DNA of 64,000 bases from the NCBI GenBank assembly GCA_025054935.1, contig JANWZD010000014.1, positions 39,935 to 103,934 on the forward strand, given 5' to 3'. The translations under genes and the position numbers were made by a program. The stretch comes from Dehalococcoidia bacterium (lineage in GTDB: Bacteria > Chloroflexota > Dehalococcoidia > SpSt-223). The notes under the pieces are model-generated. The model made no database searches and had not been told where the DNA came from. It worked only from the letters and a program-made list of their open reading frames with translations. Of this stretch, positions 1-7,188 are shown in pieces (the stretch's first letter is position 1; each line of letters begins with the position of its first letter).

Positions 1-2
1 CT

Positions 3-29
3 GCGCTCAAGCGGCTGGGCGACCGCTGA
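3..29 (+). CDS. 3' end of an upstream gene, possibly an antitoxin (partial)
   Basis: The window opens inside a reading frame that encodes eight residues (ALKRLGDR) and stops with TGA at 27-29, two bases before the ATG of the Doc/Fic-like gene. That spacing suggests the two are co-transcribed. Doc-type toxins normally follow their antitoxin, so an antitoxin is the natural guess, but eight residues cannot identify the family. Confidence 0.4.
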   Translation, partial: ALKRLGDR

Positions 30-31
30 CC

Positions 32-406
32 ATGGGATACCGCTATCTGTCGGCAGACGAACTCGTGGCGCTGCAGCGGCGGCTCGGCGGCAGCAGCGAC
101 GTCGATGCCGACCGGCTCGACGCCCTTGTCGCGCGGCCGGCGCTCGCCGCCCAGTACGATAACGCCGACCTCATTCGCCAAGCCGCCCTCCTTGTCGCAG
201 GGATCGTCTGCCTCCAGCCGTTTCCGAACGGCAATCGGCGCCTTGCCCTTGTCGCCGGCGATCTCTTCATCGCAATCAACGGCTTCCGCCTCACCGCTGA
301 CCTCCTCGAATTCGCCGACCAGATCGTCAATCTCCCTGCCGCCCTCGAGGAGGCTGCCGATACGCTCGAGGCGTGGCTCCGCCGCCGCGTCCGCTTCGAC
401 GGCTGA
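32..406 (+). CDS. Doc/Fic-fold protein with altered catalytic motif
   Basis: A 124-residue protein of the length of Doc toxins. The Fic core motif is recognisable at residues 62-71 as QPFPNGNRRL, followed by the helix LVAGDLFIAINGF as in Doc family members. The catalytic His of the HPFxxGNxR consensus is Gln62 here (CAG at 215-217, one base from a His codon), and the acidic or small residue is Asn66. Without the His, Doc-type kinase or AMP-transferase activity is not expected, so this may be a disarmed toxin or a Fic-fold binding protein. The start ATG lies two bases after the stop of the preceding frame, suggesting a toxin-antitoxin-like operon cut by the window edge. The family call is good; the activity is doubtful. 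Confidence 0.75.
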   Translation: MGYRYLSADELVALQRRLGGSSDVDADRLDALVARPALAAQYDNADLIRQAALLVAGIVCLQPFPNGNRRLALVAGDLFIAINGFRLTADLLEFADQIVNLPAALEEAADTLEAWLRRRVRFDG

Positions 407-713
407 CGCGCCAGGGAGCCGCACTGCCGGACCGCCAAGAACCAAACACGCCGCGAACGACGCGCCCAAAAACGGCGCCTCGGCTCACGGCGTTGGCTCG
501 ACGTTGAACCTTCTTCGCCCCACTGCGCGCGCTGCGGTCGGACTGCCGAACAGCGCTGATCGGCCTGCGTTATGAAGCATACCAACACTCTATAAGCGGC
601 CCGTGAAATTTGTTCTTCGGCTGTAAAAACGAGGTAAGCAGTCGGTCAAGGGGTGCGACTGACTCCTGCCGGCCGACAAGCGCCGCGGTCGGCCACGACT
701 GCTGAGCAACCCC

Positions 714-743
714 TAGACACCAGGCAGGCAAGTACGGTAGGAT
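714..743 (+). promoter_or_regulatory. sigma-70-type promoter for the gene at 783
   Basis: TAGACA at 714-719 and TAGGAT at 738-743 are separated by 18 bp. The predicted transcription start near 750 lies just ahead of the palindrome at 752-771, about 33 bases before the start codon. Confidence 0.45.
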
Positions 744-751
744 GAGGAGGA

Positions 752-771
752 CGATCGTCCTAGGACGATCG
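752..771. promoter_or_regulatory. 20-bp perfect palindrome, possible operator
   Basis: The sequence CGATCGTCCTAGGACGATCG is its own reverse complement. It sits at the predicted transcription start, between the -10 box at 738-743 and the start codon at 783, which suits an operator for a dimeric repressor. The cognate regulator is unknown. It could also act as a hairpin in the 5' leader. Confidence 0.5.
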
Positions 772-782
772 GGGAGACCAGG

Positions 783-1109
783 ATGGGCGTTCCGGTGACG
801 ATTGCCGGCTATCGCGCGGTGGCCGCTCCCGCGGACGGCCAATCGTGCGCACCGCGCCCCATCGCCCCACTCTATCGCGTCGAGCCAGCCGCTCCTCCCG
901 CCGCGCCTGGTCCAGCAGAGAGCGCGTTTCCGTGGGGCCCTGCCGCACAGCTCACTTTGACCCCCCTTGGGGAAGCGGTGCTGCGAGCGGACCGATCGCG
1001 CCTCGTCCTCAGCTCTGAGCGGCTTGACCGCGTCCGGCGGCTGATCGCGGCGGAAGGATGCGCCCCGACGGTTCTCGAGCGTGCCGTCGCGCTGCTAACA
1101 GGCGAGTGA
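783..1109 (+). CDS. unknown 108-residue protein
   Basis: The ATG is preceded by GGGGAGACCAGG as ribosome binding site. Residues 1-60 are Pro/Ala-rich and low in complexity. The last 35 residues form a charged helical segment (LDRVRRLIAAEG followed by VLERAVALLTGE) that could be a small helical binding domain. I do not recognise the family. The gene has its own promoter with a palindrome at the start site, so it may be regulated. Its TGA (1107-1109) ends two bases from the 3' end of the opposing tRNA gene. Confidence 0.55.
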   Translation: MGVPVTIAGYRAVAAPADGQSCAPRPIAPLYRVEPAAPPAAPGPAESAFPWGPAAQLTLTPLGEAVLRADRSRLVLSSERLDRVRRLIAAEGCAPTVLERAVALLTGE

Positions 1110-1111
1110 GG

Positions 1112-1183
1112 TGGGCCCGTCAGGATTCGAACCTGAAACCCGCCGGTTATGAGCCGGATGCTCTGCCGTTGAGCTACGGGCCC
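1112..1183 (-). tRNA. tRNA with CAT anticodon (Met or Ile2)
   Basis: The reverse complement folds as a tRNA of 72 nt. The acceptor arms GGGCCCG and CGGGCCC pair perfectly, the anticodon loop is CTCATAA with CAT, the T-loop is GTTCGAATCC, and A is the discriminator. CCA is not encoded. CAT can mean elongator Met or Ile2 with lysidine; the perfect first acceptor pair argues against the initiator, and the sequence alone does not settle Met against Ile2. The base pair at 27-43 looks mismatched. Confidence 0.95.
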
Positions 1184-1237
1184 GCCGTTCGAGTATAGCC
1201 GGTAGCGCCCCTCTGCTATCACGTACACTCTCCTGCC

Positions 1238-1903
1238 GTGAGCATTTTCTCAGCGCTTCCCGCGGGCTCCTCCTTCCAGTCCGCGATCGGCTCCGCAATG
1301 CCGCGCCGGCCGTCGCTCGCCGCTGCGCCTTCGACCTACACGCGCGACCGCTTCTTAGAGCGCGTGCCGGACGCCGTCCGCCGCGCTCTTCCCCCCGCGC
1401 TGCGCGACTTCCGCACGCGCAAACGGTGGGGGCTGGTCCAACTGAGCTACGGCACTCCCCGGCTCCACTACGAGATTTGGCTGCGGACAACTGCCGATTT
1501 GATCGAACTCGGTCTCCATCTGGAGGCCGACGCGGCGACGAATGCCCGCATTCTGGAGAGGATCGCCGAGCATGCCCTCGAGGTGCGCGAGATGCTCGGG
1601 CCGGCGTGCGATCTCGAAGCGTGGACCTCGACTTGGGGCCGGGTGCACACCGTTCTGCCGCTCACTCCCCTCGACGACCGCCGTCTGGAACAATGCGCGC
1701 GCTGGCTTGCTCGCTGCATCGAGACGCTGCAGCCGCTCGTGGAAGCCGCCCTAGGGGGCCATTGCCGCGTGGATGAGCGCAGCGGGGACGACATGGGTCA
1801 GGCGCTTGCCCGTGGCGAGGTCGTCGCTGCCGCCGACGACGACGCCGAGGAGCCCGCCCTGGCTATCGAAGAGCGCCCCGCCAGAATCGCCGCCCCCCGC
1901 TGA
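1238..1903 (+). CDS. unknown protein overlapping a convergent protease gene
   Basis: The reading frame begins with GTG at 1238; ATG at 1298 is an alternative. Residues 45-170 look like a compact folded domain with a basic, aromatic core (RTRKRWGLVQL, then LHYEIWLR) and regular helices. I cannot name the family. The last 50 residues overlap the opposing protease gene and have unlike composition (acidic and Ala-rich). A TAG at 1752-1754 in the +1 frame coincides with the opposing stop (CTAG), so the ancestral protein may have ended there and a single-base indel could have extended it. A TACACT element eight bases before the GTG suggests a nearly leaderless transcript. Confidence 0.6.
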   Translation: MSIFSALPAGSSFQSAIGSAMPRRPSLAAAPSTYTRDRFLERVPDAVRRALPPALRDFRTRKRWGLVQLSYGTPRLHYEIWLRTTADLIELGLHLEADAATNARILERIAEHALEVREMLGPACDLEAWTSTWGRVHTVLPLTPLDDRRLEQCARWLARCIETLQPLVEAALGGHCRVDERSGDDMGQALARGEVVAAADDDAEEPALAIEERPARIAAPR

Positions 1904-2890
1904 CGAGTCGACCATCAACGTTGGATACGCACGCACTCCATACGGCTGATACAGGAAGAGCGGCCCCCCGATCCGCGCGAGCGTCGCCGTGCGCGCAGCG
2001 GGCGGGTCCGGATATCCCAGTCGGTAGCCGACAACGTAGCAGAGCGCGCCCGGCGGAGGGGGCGTGAGAACGAGCGACCGCGGCGCAGCCGGCAGGTCGA
2101 CCGCAGCGGCGAGAAAGGCGATATCCGACTGCGGATAGGCAGCAGCCAGCCGCGCCTCGATCGCCGGCCCGCCCGGAAACTCAAGGCGGAACTCGGTGCC
2201 GAGCGCCACGACATGAAACGCCGTCACCGCGAGCCGCTGCCCGACCACCACGCCCGACCCCCACGTCGAGGGGTCGAGGGGGCGGCCGTCGCGGCCGCGA
2301 GCGAGGACAACGCGGGGCACCGCCGCGCGCCACGCCGGGTCGACCGAAACCACGGTGCCGACGGGCGCTTGGGTGGGCAGCGGAGCGGGCGCAGGCGGCG
2401 CCGCAGTGGGCGAGGGCAGAACCGGCGGGGCTGTAGGCGAGGGCGGAGCCAGAGGCAGCGCCGGCGTCGGGCTGAGCGAGGGCGCTGTCGGGCTCGCTGA
2501 CGGCGATCGCGTCGGGCTCGGGGAGGGCGGCGCGCTCGTCCGCGTCGCCGGCGGCGGTGTCGGGCTGGGCGGGAGCGGCGTGATCGTCCGCGTCGCTGGG
2601 ACCGTCGGCGACGCGAGAGGCGCCGTTGGAGCGGCCGAGGGTCCGAGGATAAGGTTCGGTGTCGGGCTGGGCGCCGCGGCATTGGCCGCCGGCGATGCGA
2701 GCGGCGGCCTGCCAGCAAGGGCAGCGGCGCTGCGGAGAGGAGCGACCGCAACGGCGCCCAGCCCGACGCTGCAGAGACAGGAGAGCAGCGCCAGCGCGGA
2801 GACAAGCGCCGCAATCCGCCGCTCCGCGGCACGCCGCGCCCGGCGCGCCCGGCGCCGGCGTTCAAGCCACCGCTCATCGAAGCGATCCAG
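1751..2890 (-). CDS. membrane-anchored trypsin-like serine protease
   Basis: The frame encodes a short cytoplasmic basic segment, one transmembrane helix (about residues 28-50), a Pro/Ser/Thr-rich linker of about 120 residues, and a C-terminal trypsin-fold domain. The triad is visible: His in TAFHVV, Asp in SDIAFL, Ser in GGGDSGGAL. This is the layout of single-span extracytoplasmic HtrA/trypsin proteins, but no PDZ domain is seen. No ATG, GTG or TTG exists upstream of the linker. A GGAGG box sits five bases before a CTG at 2890-2888, which I take as the start (379 residues). The first standard start, GTG at 2353, would give only the protease domain. Its TAG lies in a CTAG inside the end of the opposing gene. 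Confidence 0.8.
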   Translation of the reverse strand: MDRFDERWLERRRRARRARRAAERRIAALVSALALLSCLCSVGLGAVAVAPLRSAAALAGRPPLASPAANAAAPSPTPNLILGPSAAPTAPLASPTVPATRTITPLPPSPTPPPATRTSAPPSPSPTRSPSASPTAPSLSPTPALPLAPPSPTAPPVLPSPTAAPPAPAPLPTQAPVGTVVSVDPAWRAAVPRVVLARGRDGRPLDPSTWGSGVVVGQRLAVTAFHVVALGTEFRLEFPGGPAIEARLAAAYPQSDIAFLAAAVDLPAAPRSLVLTPPPPGALCYVVGYRLGYPDPPAARTATLARIGGPLFLYQPYGVRAYPTLMVDSSAGGGDSGGALFDSQGGLLGVVVGGSDDLATGKRLTHVVPAALIHAAMAP

Positions 2891-2982
2891 CTCTTCCTCC
2901 GACGGCGTCCATCCTACCGCGTCTGGCTGCTCGCTGCCAAACGGACGCCGCCGGGGAAATCGCCGCGGGGAAGGCTGATGAC

Positions 2983-3011
2983 TCGACGCAGTGTGCGGTA
3001 TGCACTATAGT
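2983..3011 (+). promoter_or_regulatory. promoter with palindromic -10, possibly bidirectional
   Basis: TCGACG (2983-2988), a 17-bp spacer and TATAGT (3006-3011) fit a sigma-70-type promoter for the rightward gene at 3080. The -10 lies in the palindrome CACTATAGTG (3003-3012), so the same bases read TATAGT leftward toward the protease gene, with TTGGGA at 3030-3025 as a poorly spaced -35. Confidence 0.5.
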
Positions 3012-3079
3012 GACCGATAAGCGTTCCCAATGCTCGGGGAGCGTCGAGAAAGCAACTGTCGATGCAGTGGGGGATCATC

Positions 3080-3679
3080 GTGGAAGCTGAGCAGAAGCGT
3101 CACCCATTCGTCCCGCCTCCGACTGGGCTCGAGGGCCGGGAGGAGGAGCTGGGCATGGCGGTCCGAGCGCTCGTCCGAACGCTCTCGGACCGCTCGCCGT
3201 ATCCTCATGAATTTAACGATGCGCTCGTCAAGTCCACGCTCACGCATATCCAGTTCTGCAAGAACCACGGTCTGATCAAGGAGATGCAGGAGCATCAGGT
3301 CAAGACCCTAGAGCCGGTGCTCAAGCGCGTCAAGATGGTGATGGAGAAGGCAGGCGACCCTGAGCTTGGCCTTGTGGGAATGTTCGACCGCACCGCTTGC
3401 CACTACCAGCTCGTCAAGTACACCGAGGTGGAGCCGGGTGTGCGGCGCTTTCCCTGCCCCTTCAAGCTGGTCCTTGAGCAAGGGCGGCGCATCGGGCAGT
3501 ACGACATGACGATCGAGGATGTCCACCACCTGTGGTGCGTCCCAACGTGGAAAGGCTATGCCGCCTATCTCGGCATCGAGATCGACGTGACCGAGTGTCA
3601 CGGCGAGATGGTCGAAGTGCGGCTGAAGCAGATTGAGAACGCGGCTGAGCCGGCCCGCGAAGCGGTCGCAACCGGCTAA
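3080..3679 (+). CDS. unknown soluble protein with conserved Cys/His
   Basis: I prefer GTG at 3080 (199 residues), which follows a GGGGGA box at suitable distance; ATG at 3062 would add six residues. The protein is alpha/beta-like with Cys residues in FCKNHG, RTACHYQ, FPCPF, LWCVP and TECHGE, a pattern that could bind metal or serve catalysis. It loosely recalls small hydrolases of the L-2-amino-thiazoline-4-carboxylate type, but I cannot establish that. Transcribed from the promoter at 2983-3011. Its TAA overlaps the TAG of the opposing SRPBCC gene at 3676-3679. Confidence 0.7.
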   Translation: MEAEQKRHPFVPPPTGLEGREEELGMAVRALVRTLSDRSPYPHEFNDALVKSTLTHIQFCKNHGLIKEMQEHQVKTLEPVLKRVKMVMEKAGDPELGLVGMFDRTACHYQLVKYTEVEPGVRRFPCPFKLVLEQGRRIGQYDMTIEDVHHLWCVPTWKGYAAYLGIEIDVTECHGEMVEVRLKQIENAAEPAREAVATG

Positions 3680-4137
3680 CCGTCAGTCCGCCCGTCGGGT
3701 GCGGCGGGTTGACGCCGCGCCCGGCGCAGGTCGCGGATCCGTCTTGCGAAGGCACGGATCGTCCCGTCGATGTTCGCCTTGAGCGCGCGCGCGACCAGAA
3801 GCGAGGCGCCCGGGAGCGGCAGGTCGAGATCCCAGACCGTTCGGTAGCTGACGCGCGTGCCTCCCTCAACCGGCGTGAACGTCCAGCAGCCATCGAGGCG
3901 GCGAAAGGGGCCGCGGACGAGGGTGAGCCGAATCTCCCGGTTGTCGACAAACGTCGCGTGGTGCACCCAGGTCAGTTCGAGCGGCCCCGCCTGGACTGTC
4001 ATCTCAACGAGATCGCCCTCGCGCCGGACGGTCTTTACATCCGGCAGGAACTCGGGATACTTCTCGACCTCCGCGACAACCGGGTAGACCTCGTCCACCG
4101 GCGCCGTCACGATCACTTCTTGGTAGAGTTCGGGCAT
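3676..4137 (-). CDS. SRPBCC/START-fold protein (RatA/Coq10-like)
   Basis: 153 residues beginning with the typical signature of the polyketide cyclase/Coq10 family: VIVTAPVDEVYPVVAEVEKYPEFLPDV. The fold forms a hydrophobic ligand pocket, and family members bind lipids or quinones. The middle segment (VHHATFVDNREIRLTLVRG, then FTPVEGGTRVSYR) gives the alternating strands of the helix-grip fold. The C-terminus is basic. It starts 25 bases inside the preceding zinc-ribbon gene, so the two are probably translationally coupled. The function in this organism is unknown. Confidence 0.85.
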   Translation of the reverse strand: MPELYQEVIVTAPVDEVYPVVAEVEKYPEFLPDVKTVRREGDLVEMTVQAGPLELTWVHHATFVDNREIRLTLVRGPFRRLDGCWTFTPVEGGTRVSYRTVWDLDLPLPGASLLVARALKANIDGTIRAFARRIRDLRRARRQPAAPDGRTDG

Positions 4138-4469
4138 TCGCCGCCCTTCTCTCCTCCTGCGCCGTCGGGGGACGAAGCGGGCAGGGGTCGGAATGACGCT
4201 GGCTCCGGCGCGGGATGTTTGTAGAAGAGATAGCGCAAGCTCGGGTTCGTCCGGATCGGTTTGTGGCGAAACTGGGTTCCGACTTCGCCACCCTCAAACG
4301 TGTAGCGCTCGCGCCGGCTGAGCACCTGCTTCGCGATAAACCCTTGCTCGAGCCGGCAGTACCAAGCATCCCGCGGGCAGTGCCACTTCACGGGCTTCGG
4401 CTGGACCTCGACCATCGGCTGCCCGCAGTCCGGACAGGGCGGCGGCTCAATCACCCCGCGGCTGATCAT
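4113..4469 (-). CDS. zinc-ribbon protein
   Basis: About 118 residues from ATG 4469; an in-frame ATG at 4532 would add 21 basic residues. The N-terminal half carries a zinc ribbon, CPDCGQPM followed by WHCPRDAWYC, then a segment with RRERYTFEGGEVG and FRHKPIRTNPSLRYLFYKH. The tail is Pro/Gly-rich and overlaps the SRPBCC gene by 25 bp. Probably a small nucleic-acid or protein-binding ribbon; no exact family recognised. The ribbon itself is clear, the start less so. Confidence 0.65.
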   Translation of the reverse strand: MISRGVIEPPPCPDCGQPMVEVQPKPVKWHCPRDAWYCRLEQGFIAKQVLSRRERYTFEGGEVGTQFRHKPIRTNPSLRYLFYKHPAPEPASFRPLPASSPDGAGGEKGGECPNSTKK

Positions 4470-4547
4470 GGCGCGATCGTACGCCGAGCGCGCGCTCCCT
4501 TCAAGCCGACGCTCGCGCCGCAGAGAGCGCATCCATCGCGAGAAGAG

Positions 4548-4577
4548 TTGAATGACGCCGGGCTGCCTCGGTATACT
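4548..4577 (+). promoter_or_regulatory. promoter for the GHMP kinase gene
   Basis: TTGAAT (4548-4553) and TATACT (4572-4577) are separated by 18 bp. The predicted start near 4584 gives a 48-base leader before ATG 4632. Confidence 0.6.
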
Positions 4578-4631
4578 CCCACCGCTCAGCCAAGGGAGCA
4601 ATCGGCTGCGAGATCTGCGCGGACGTCGCTG

Positions 4632-5636
4632 ATGCACTATCGGGCTAAAGCCCCGCTCCGGATCAGTTTTTGCGGTGGAGGCACCGACGTTCCTCCCTAT
4701 CCTGAGCGCTACGGCGGGCTTGTCCTCGTCGCGACGATCAACAGCTACGCCCACGCCTCGCTTACCCCGCGCGACGATAATGTTTTGACGATCCAGTCGC
4801 TCGACTACGACATCGTTGCGCGCTACCACGTCGATGACGACCTGTTCTTCGACGGCGAACTCGATCTCGTCAAGGCGGTGATCCGCTACATGGGCGGAAA
4901 GCGGGGACTTGATCTCTTCCTGCGCTCAGACGCCCCGCCGGGGACCGGCCTTGGCAGCAGCTCGGCGATGATTGTCGCCCTCATTGGGGTCCTGAAGGAG
5001 TTCCTTCGGATGCCCCTCTCGATCTATGAAGTCGCCGAGCACGCTGTCGAGATCGAACGGCGCGACCTCCGGATCAAGGGCGGCTTGCAGGATCAGTACG
5101 CCTCGGCGTTTGGCGGCTTCAATCTGATCGAGTTCTACGGCGACAAGACGGTGGTCAACCCGCTGCGCATCTCCGACGAGATTATGAACGAGTTGGAATG
5201 CCGGCTCCTGCTGTGCTACACCGGCCAGACCCATCTCTCCGGCAACATCCTCGCTCGCCAGATCGACAACTATGAGCGCGAAGATGCCGAGGTGCTCGCT
5301 TCTCTTCATCGGCTGAAGGAATTGACGACCGAGATGAAGAACGCGCTCCTGCGGGGCAAGCTGGATGAAATGGGCGTTCTGCTCCATGAGACATGGCTGA
5401 ACAAGCGCCGGCTGGCGAGCGGCATCTCGACGCCGGTGATCGAGGAGTTGTACGAGGTCGGTCGCGGGGCGGGCGCCTACGGGGGCAAGGTGCTCGGCGC
5501 CGGCGGCGGCGGCTATCTCCTGTTCTACTGTCCCTACGAGCAGCGGCACCGGGTGGCAGAAGCCCTCGAAGCAGCGGGCGGCCGGATTGTCGAGTTCAGC
5601 TTTCACACGAAGGGCCTGCAGACCTGGCAATACTGA
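4632..5636 (+). CDS. GHMP kinase, D-glycero-D-manno-heptose 7-phosphate kinase type
   Basis: 334 residues, complete. The N-terminus APLRISFCGGGTDVPPY is characteristic of the HddA/heptose-7-phosphate kinase branch of GHMP kinases. The ATP-binding motif reads PPGTGLGSSSA near residue 105, and the C-terminal glycine motif is GAGGGGYLLFYCP. The expected reaction is ATP-dependent phosphorylation of a heptose 7-phosphate or related sugar for nucleotide-sugar and surface-glycan synthesis. No other heptose genes are adjacent, so the substrate is inferred from family only. The stop overlaps the apparent CTG start of the MFS gene, suggesting coupling. Confidence 0.88.
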   Translation: MHYRAKAPLRISFCGGGTDVPPYPERYGGLVLVATINSYAHASLTPRDDNVLTIQSLDYDIVARYHVDDDLFFDGELDLVKAVIRYMGGKRGLDLFLRSDAPPGTGLGSSSAMIVALIGVLKEFLRMPLSIYEVAEHAVEIERRDLRIKGGLQDQYASAFGGFNLIEFYGDKTVVNPLRISDEIMNELECRLLLCYTGQTHLSGNILARQIDNYEREDAEVLASLHRLKELTTEMKNALLRGKLDEMGVLLHETWLNKRRLASGISTPVIEELYEVGRGAGAYGGKVLGAGGGGYLLFYCPYEQRHRVAEALEAAGGRIVEFSFHTKGLQTWQY

Positions 5637-7069
5637 CGCGCCGCGCCGATGTCCTGCTCTTTGTCATCGCCGCCTCGACCTCGATTATGGCAGCCGTCGA
5701 TGGGACGGCGGTCATCGTTGCCTTTCCCGCTATCGCCGATGAATTCCAAACGAGCGTCGCCTGGGTGGGGTGGGTGCTTACCGCCTTTTCGCTCACCCTC
5801 GGCATCACGCTGCCCCTCGTCGGGCGGGTCGTTGAGCGGGTCGGCCAGCAGGCCGCGTTTGTCGGCGCCGTCTCGATCTTTCTGGTCGGCTCGCTCGGCT
5901 GCGCGCTCTCGACCTCCGTCGAGCAGCTGATCCTCTTCCGCGCGCTCGAGGGAGTGGGTGGCGGCGCCTTTATGCCGCTGGCCGCCGGCATAGTGAGCGA
6001 TCGCTTCGTTGAAAACCGTGCCCGCATGATCGGGCTGCTGACCAGCTTCTACCCTCTCGGGGGGATCGTCGGCCCCAATGTTGGCGGGCTGCTCGTCTCG
6101 CTCGCTGGGTGGCGCGCGATCTTCCTGATGAACATCCCGATCTGTCTGGCGGCGATCGCGCTCGGCGCGTGGCTGCTGCGCGGTGCGCGGCCGCCGCGCC
6201 GCACCGGCGCGGTCGATGTTCCGGGCGCGCTCCTGCTGGGACTAGGCACCCTCTGCATCATGACCGGCCTCACCCTCGCCACCACCACGGCAACCGCATG
6301 GCGGGAACTGCCGTCGGCGGGATTAGTGGCGAGCGGGATCGCCCTCTTTGCCCTTCTGATCCTCTGGGAACGGCACGCCGCCAATCCGATCCTCGACGTT
6401 GCCATTCTGGGGAAGCGTCCCTTCCTCGCAGCCAACCTGATCAGCTTCGGCATTGCGGCGTTCATCTTCGCCATTTTTGGGCTGGTCCCGCTCTTTCTCA
6501 CGCGCGCCTATGGCTATTTCCCCAGTCAGATTGGCCTCCTCGTCACCCCACGGGCGCTCCTGACGATCATCATCTCGGCAGTCGTCTCGTTTCTGCTGCC
6601 CCGCCTCGGCTTTCGGCTCCCGATCGCTATCGGCTTCGCGTTGGTTGCCATGAGCACAATCCTCGTCGCCCAAGCGCCAAGGAGCGCCGTGCTGGTGGGC
6701 AGCCCCATTCCTGAACCCGTGGCGGTGGCGATGCTGCTTGCCATCGCCGGGGTCGGGCTGGGCTTCGTGCTGCCTGCCTCCAACAGCGTCGGGATGGACC
6801 TCCTGCCCGATAAAGTGACGGCGATCGCGGGAATGCGGGGCGCCTTCAACGTGCTCGGCAACGTGCTGGGCACAACGCTGTCGCTGCTGGTGGTCTCGCT
6901 CGCCGCTACTCAAGCCGAGGGCCTGATCCTCGTCTTTCACCTCGCCGGCATCGGCGCCCTCGCGCTCATCGCCCTCGTTCCCCTGCTGCCGGACAAGCCG
7001 CGCCCGCTCCCCGCCGCACTGCCGGCGACGGAGGCCGAGACGTCCGACCGATTGCGGGATCGAACGTGA
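5633..7069 (+). CDS. MFS drug-exporter-like transporter (DHA2/EmrB type)
   Basis: Homology begins at the very end of the kinase gene (RADVLLFVIAAS, then MAAVDGTAVIVAFP), which is motif D1 of 14-helix DHA2 exporters. Motif A follows (GRVVERVGQQAAF) and then motif C (GGIVGPNVGGLLV). About 478 residues and 14 membrane spans. The only start in place is CTG at 5633, overlapping the kinase stop as CTGA; ATG 5686 falls inside the first helix. Probably exports small toxic compounds by proton antiport. The coupling to a sugar kinase has no obvious functional meaning. Confidence 0.85.
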   Translation: MTRRADVLLFVIAASTSIMAAVDGTAVIVAFPAIADEFQTSVAWVGWVLTAFSLTLGITLPLVGRVVERVGQQAAFVGAVSIFLVGSLGCALSTSVEQLILFRALEGVGGGAFMPLAAGIVSDRFVENRARMIGLLTSFYPLGGIVGPNVGGLLVSLAGWRAIFLMNIPICLAAIALGAWLLRGARPPRRTGAVDVPGALLLGLGTLCIMTGLTLATTTATAWRELPSAGLVASGIALFALLILWERHAANPILDVAILGKRPFLAANLISFGIAAFIFAIFGLVPLFLTRAYGYFPSQIGLLVTPRALLTIIISAVVSFLLPRLGFRLPIAIGFALVAMSTILVAQAPRSAVLVGSPIPEPVAVAMLLAIAGVGLGFVLPASNSVGMDLLPDKVTAIAGMRGAFNVLGNVLGTTLSLLVVSLAATQAEGLILVFHLAGIGALALIALVPLLPDKPRPLPAALPATEAETSDRLRDRT

Positions 7070-7188
7070 CCTTCGTCAGAGCGCGCCGCCGCCGCCTGCC
7101 AAGAACCGACCGGCACAGACCTTACCCACTGGACAGCAAGGGGATGAACGCCGTATCGTGCTGACGACTGCACCATCATCCGAGCACA

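Larger units (their letters stand above)
407..782. other. intergenic region with hairpin and promoter
   Basis: No convincing gene lies here on either strand. It contains an A/T-richer patch around 575-640, an inverted repeat with arms GGCCGAC (671-677) and GTCGGCC (688-694) without a T-run, and the promoter plus palindrome in front of the gene at 783. Confidence 0.5.
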
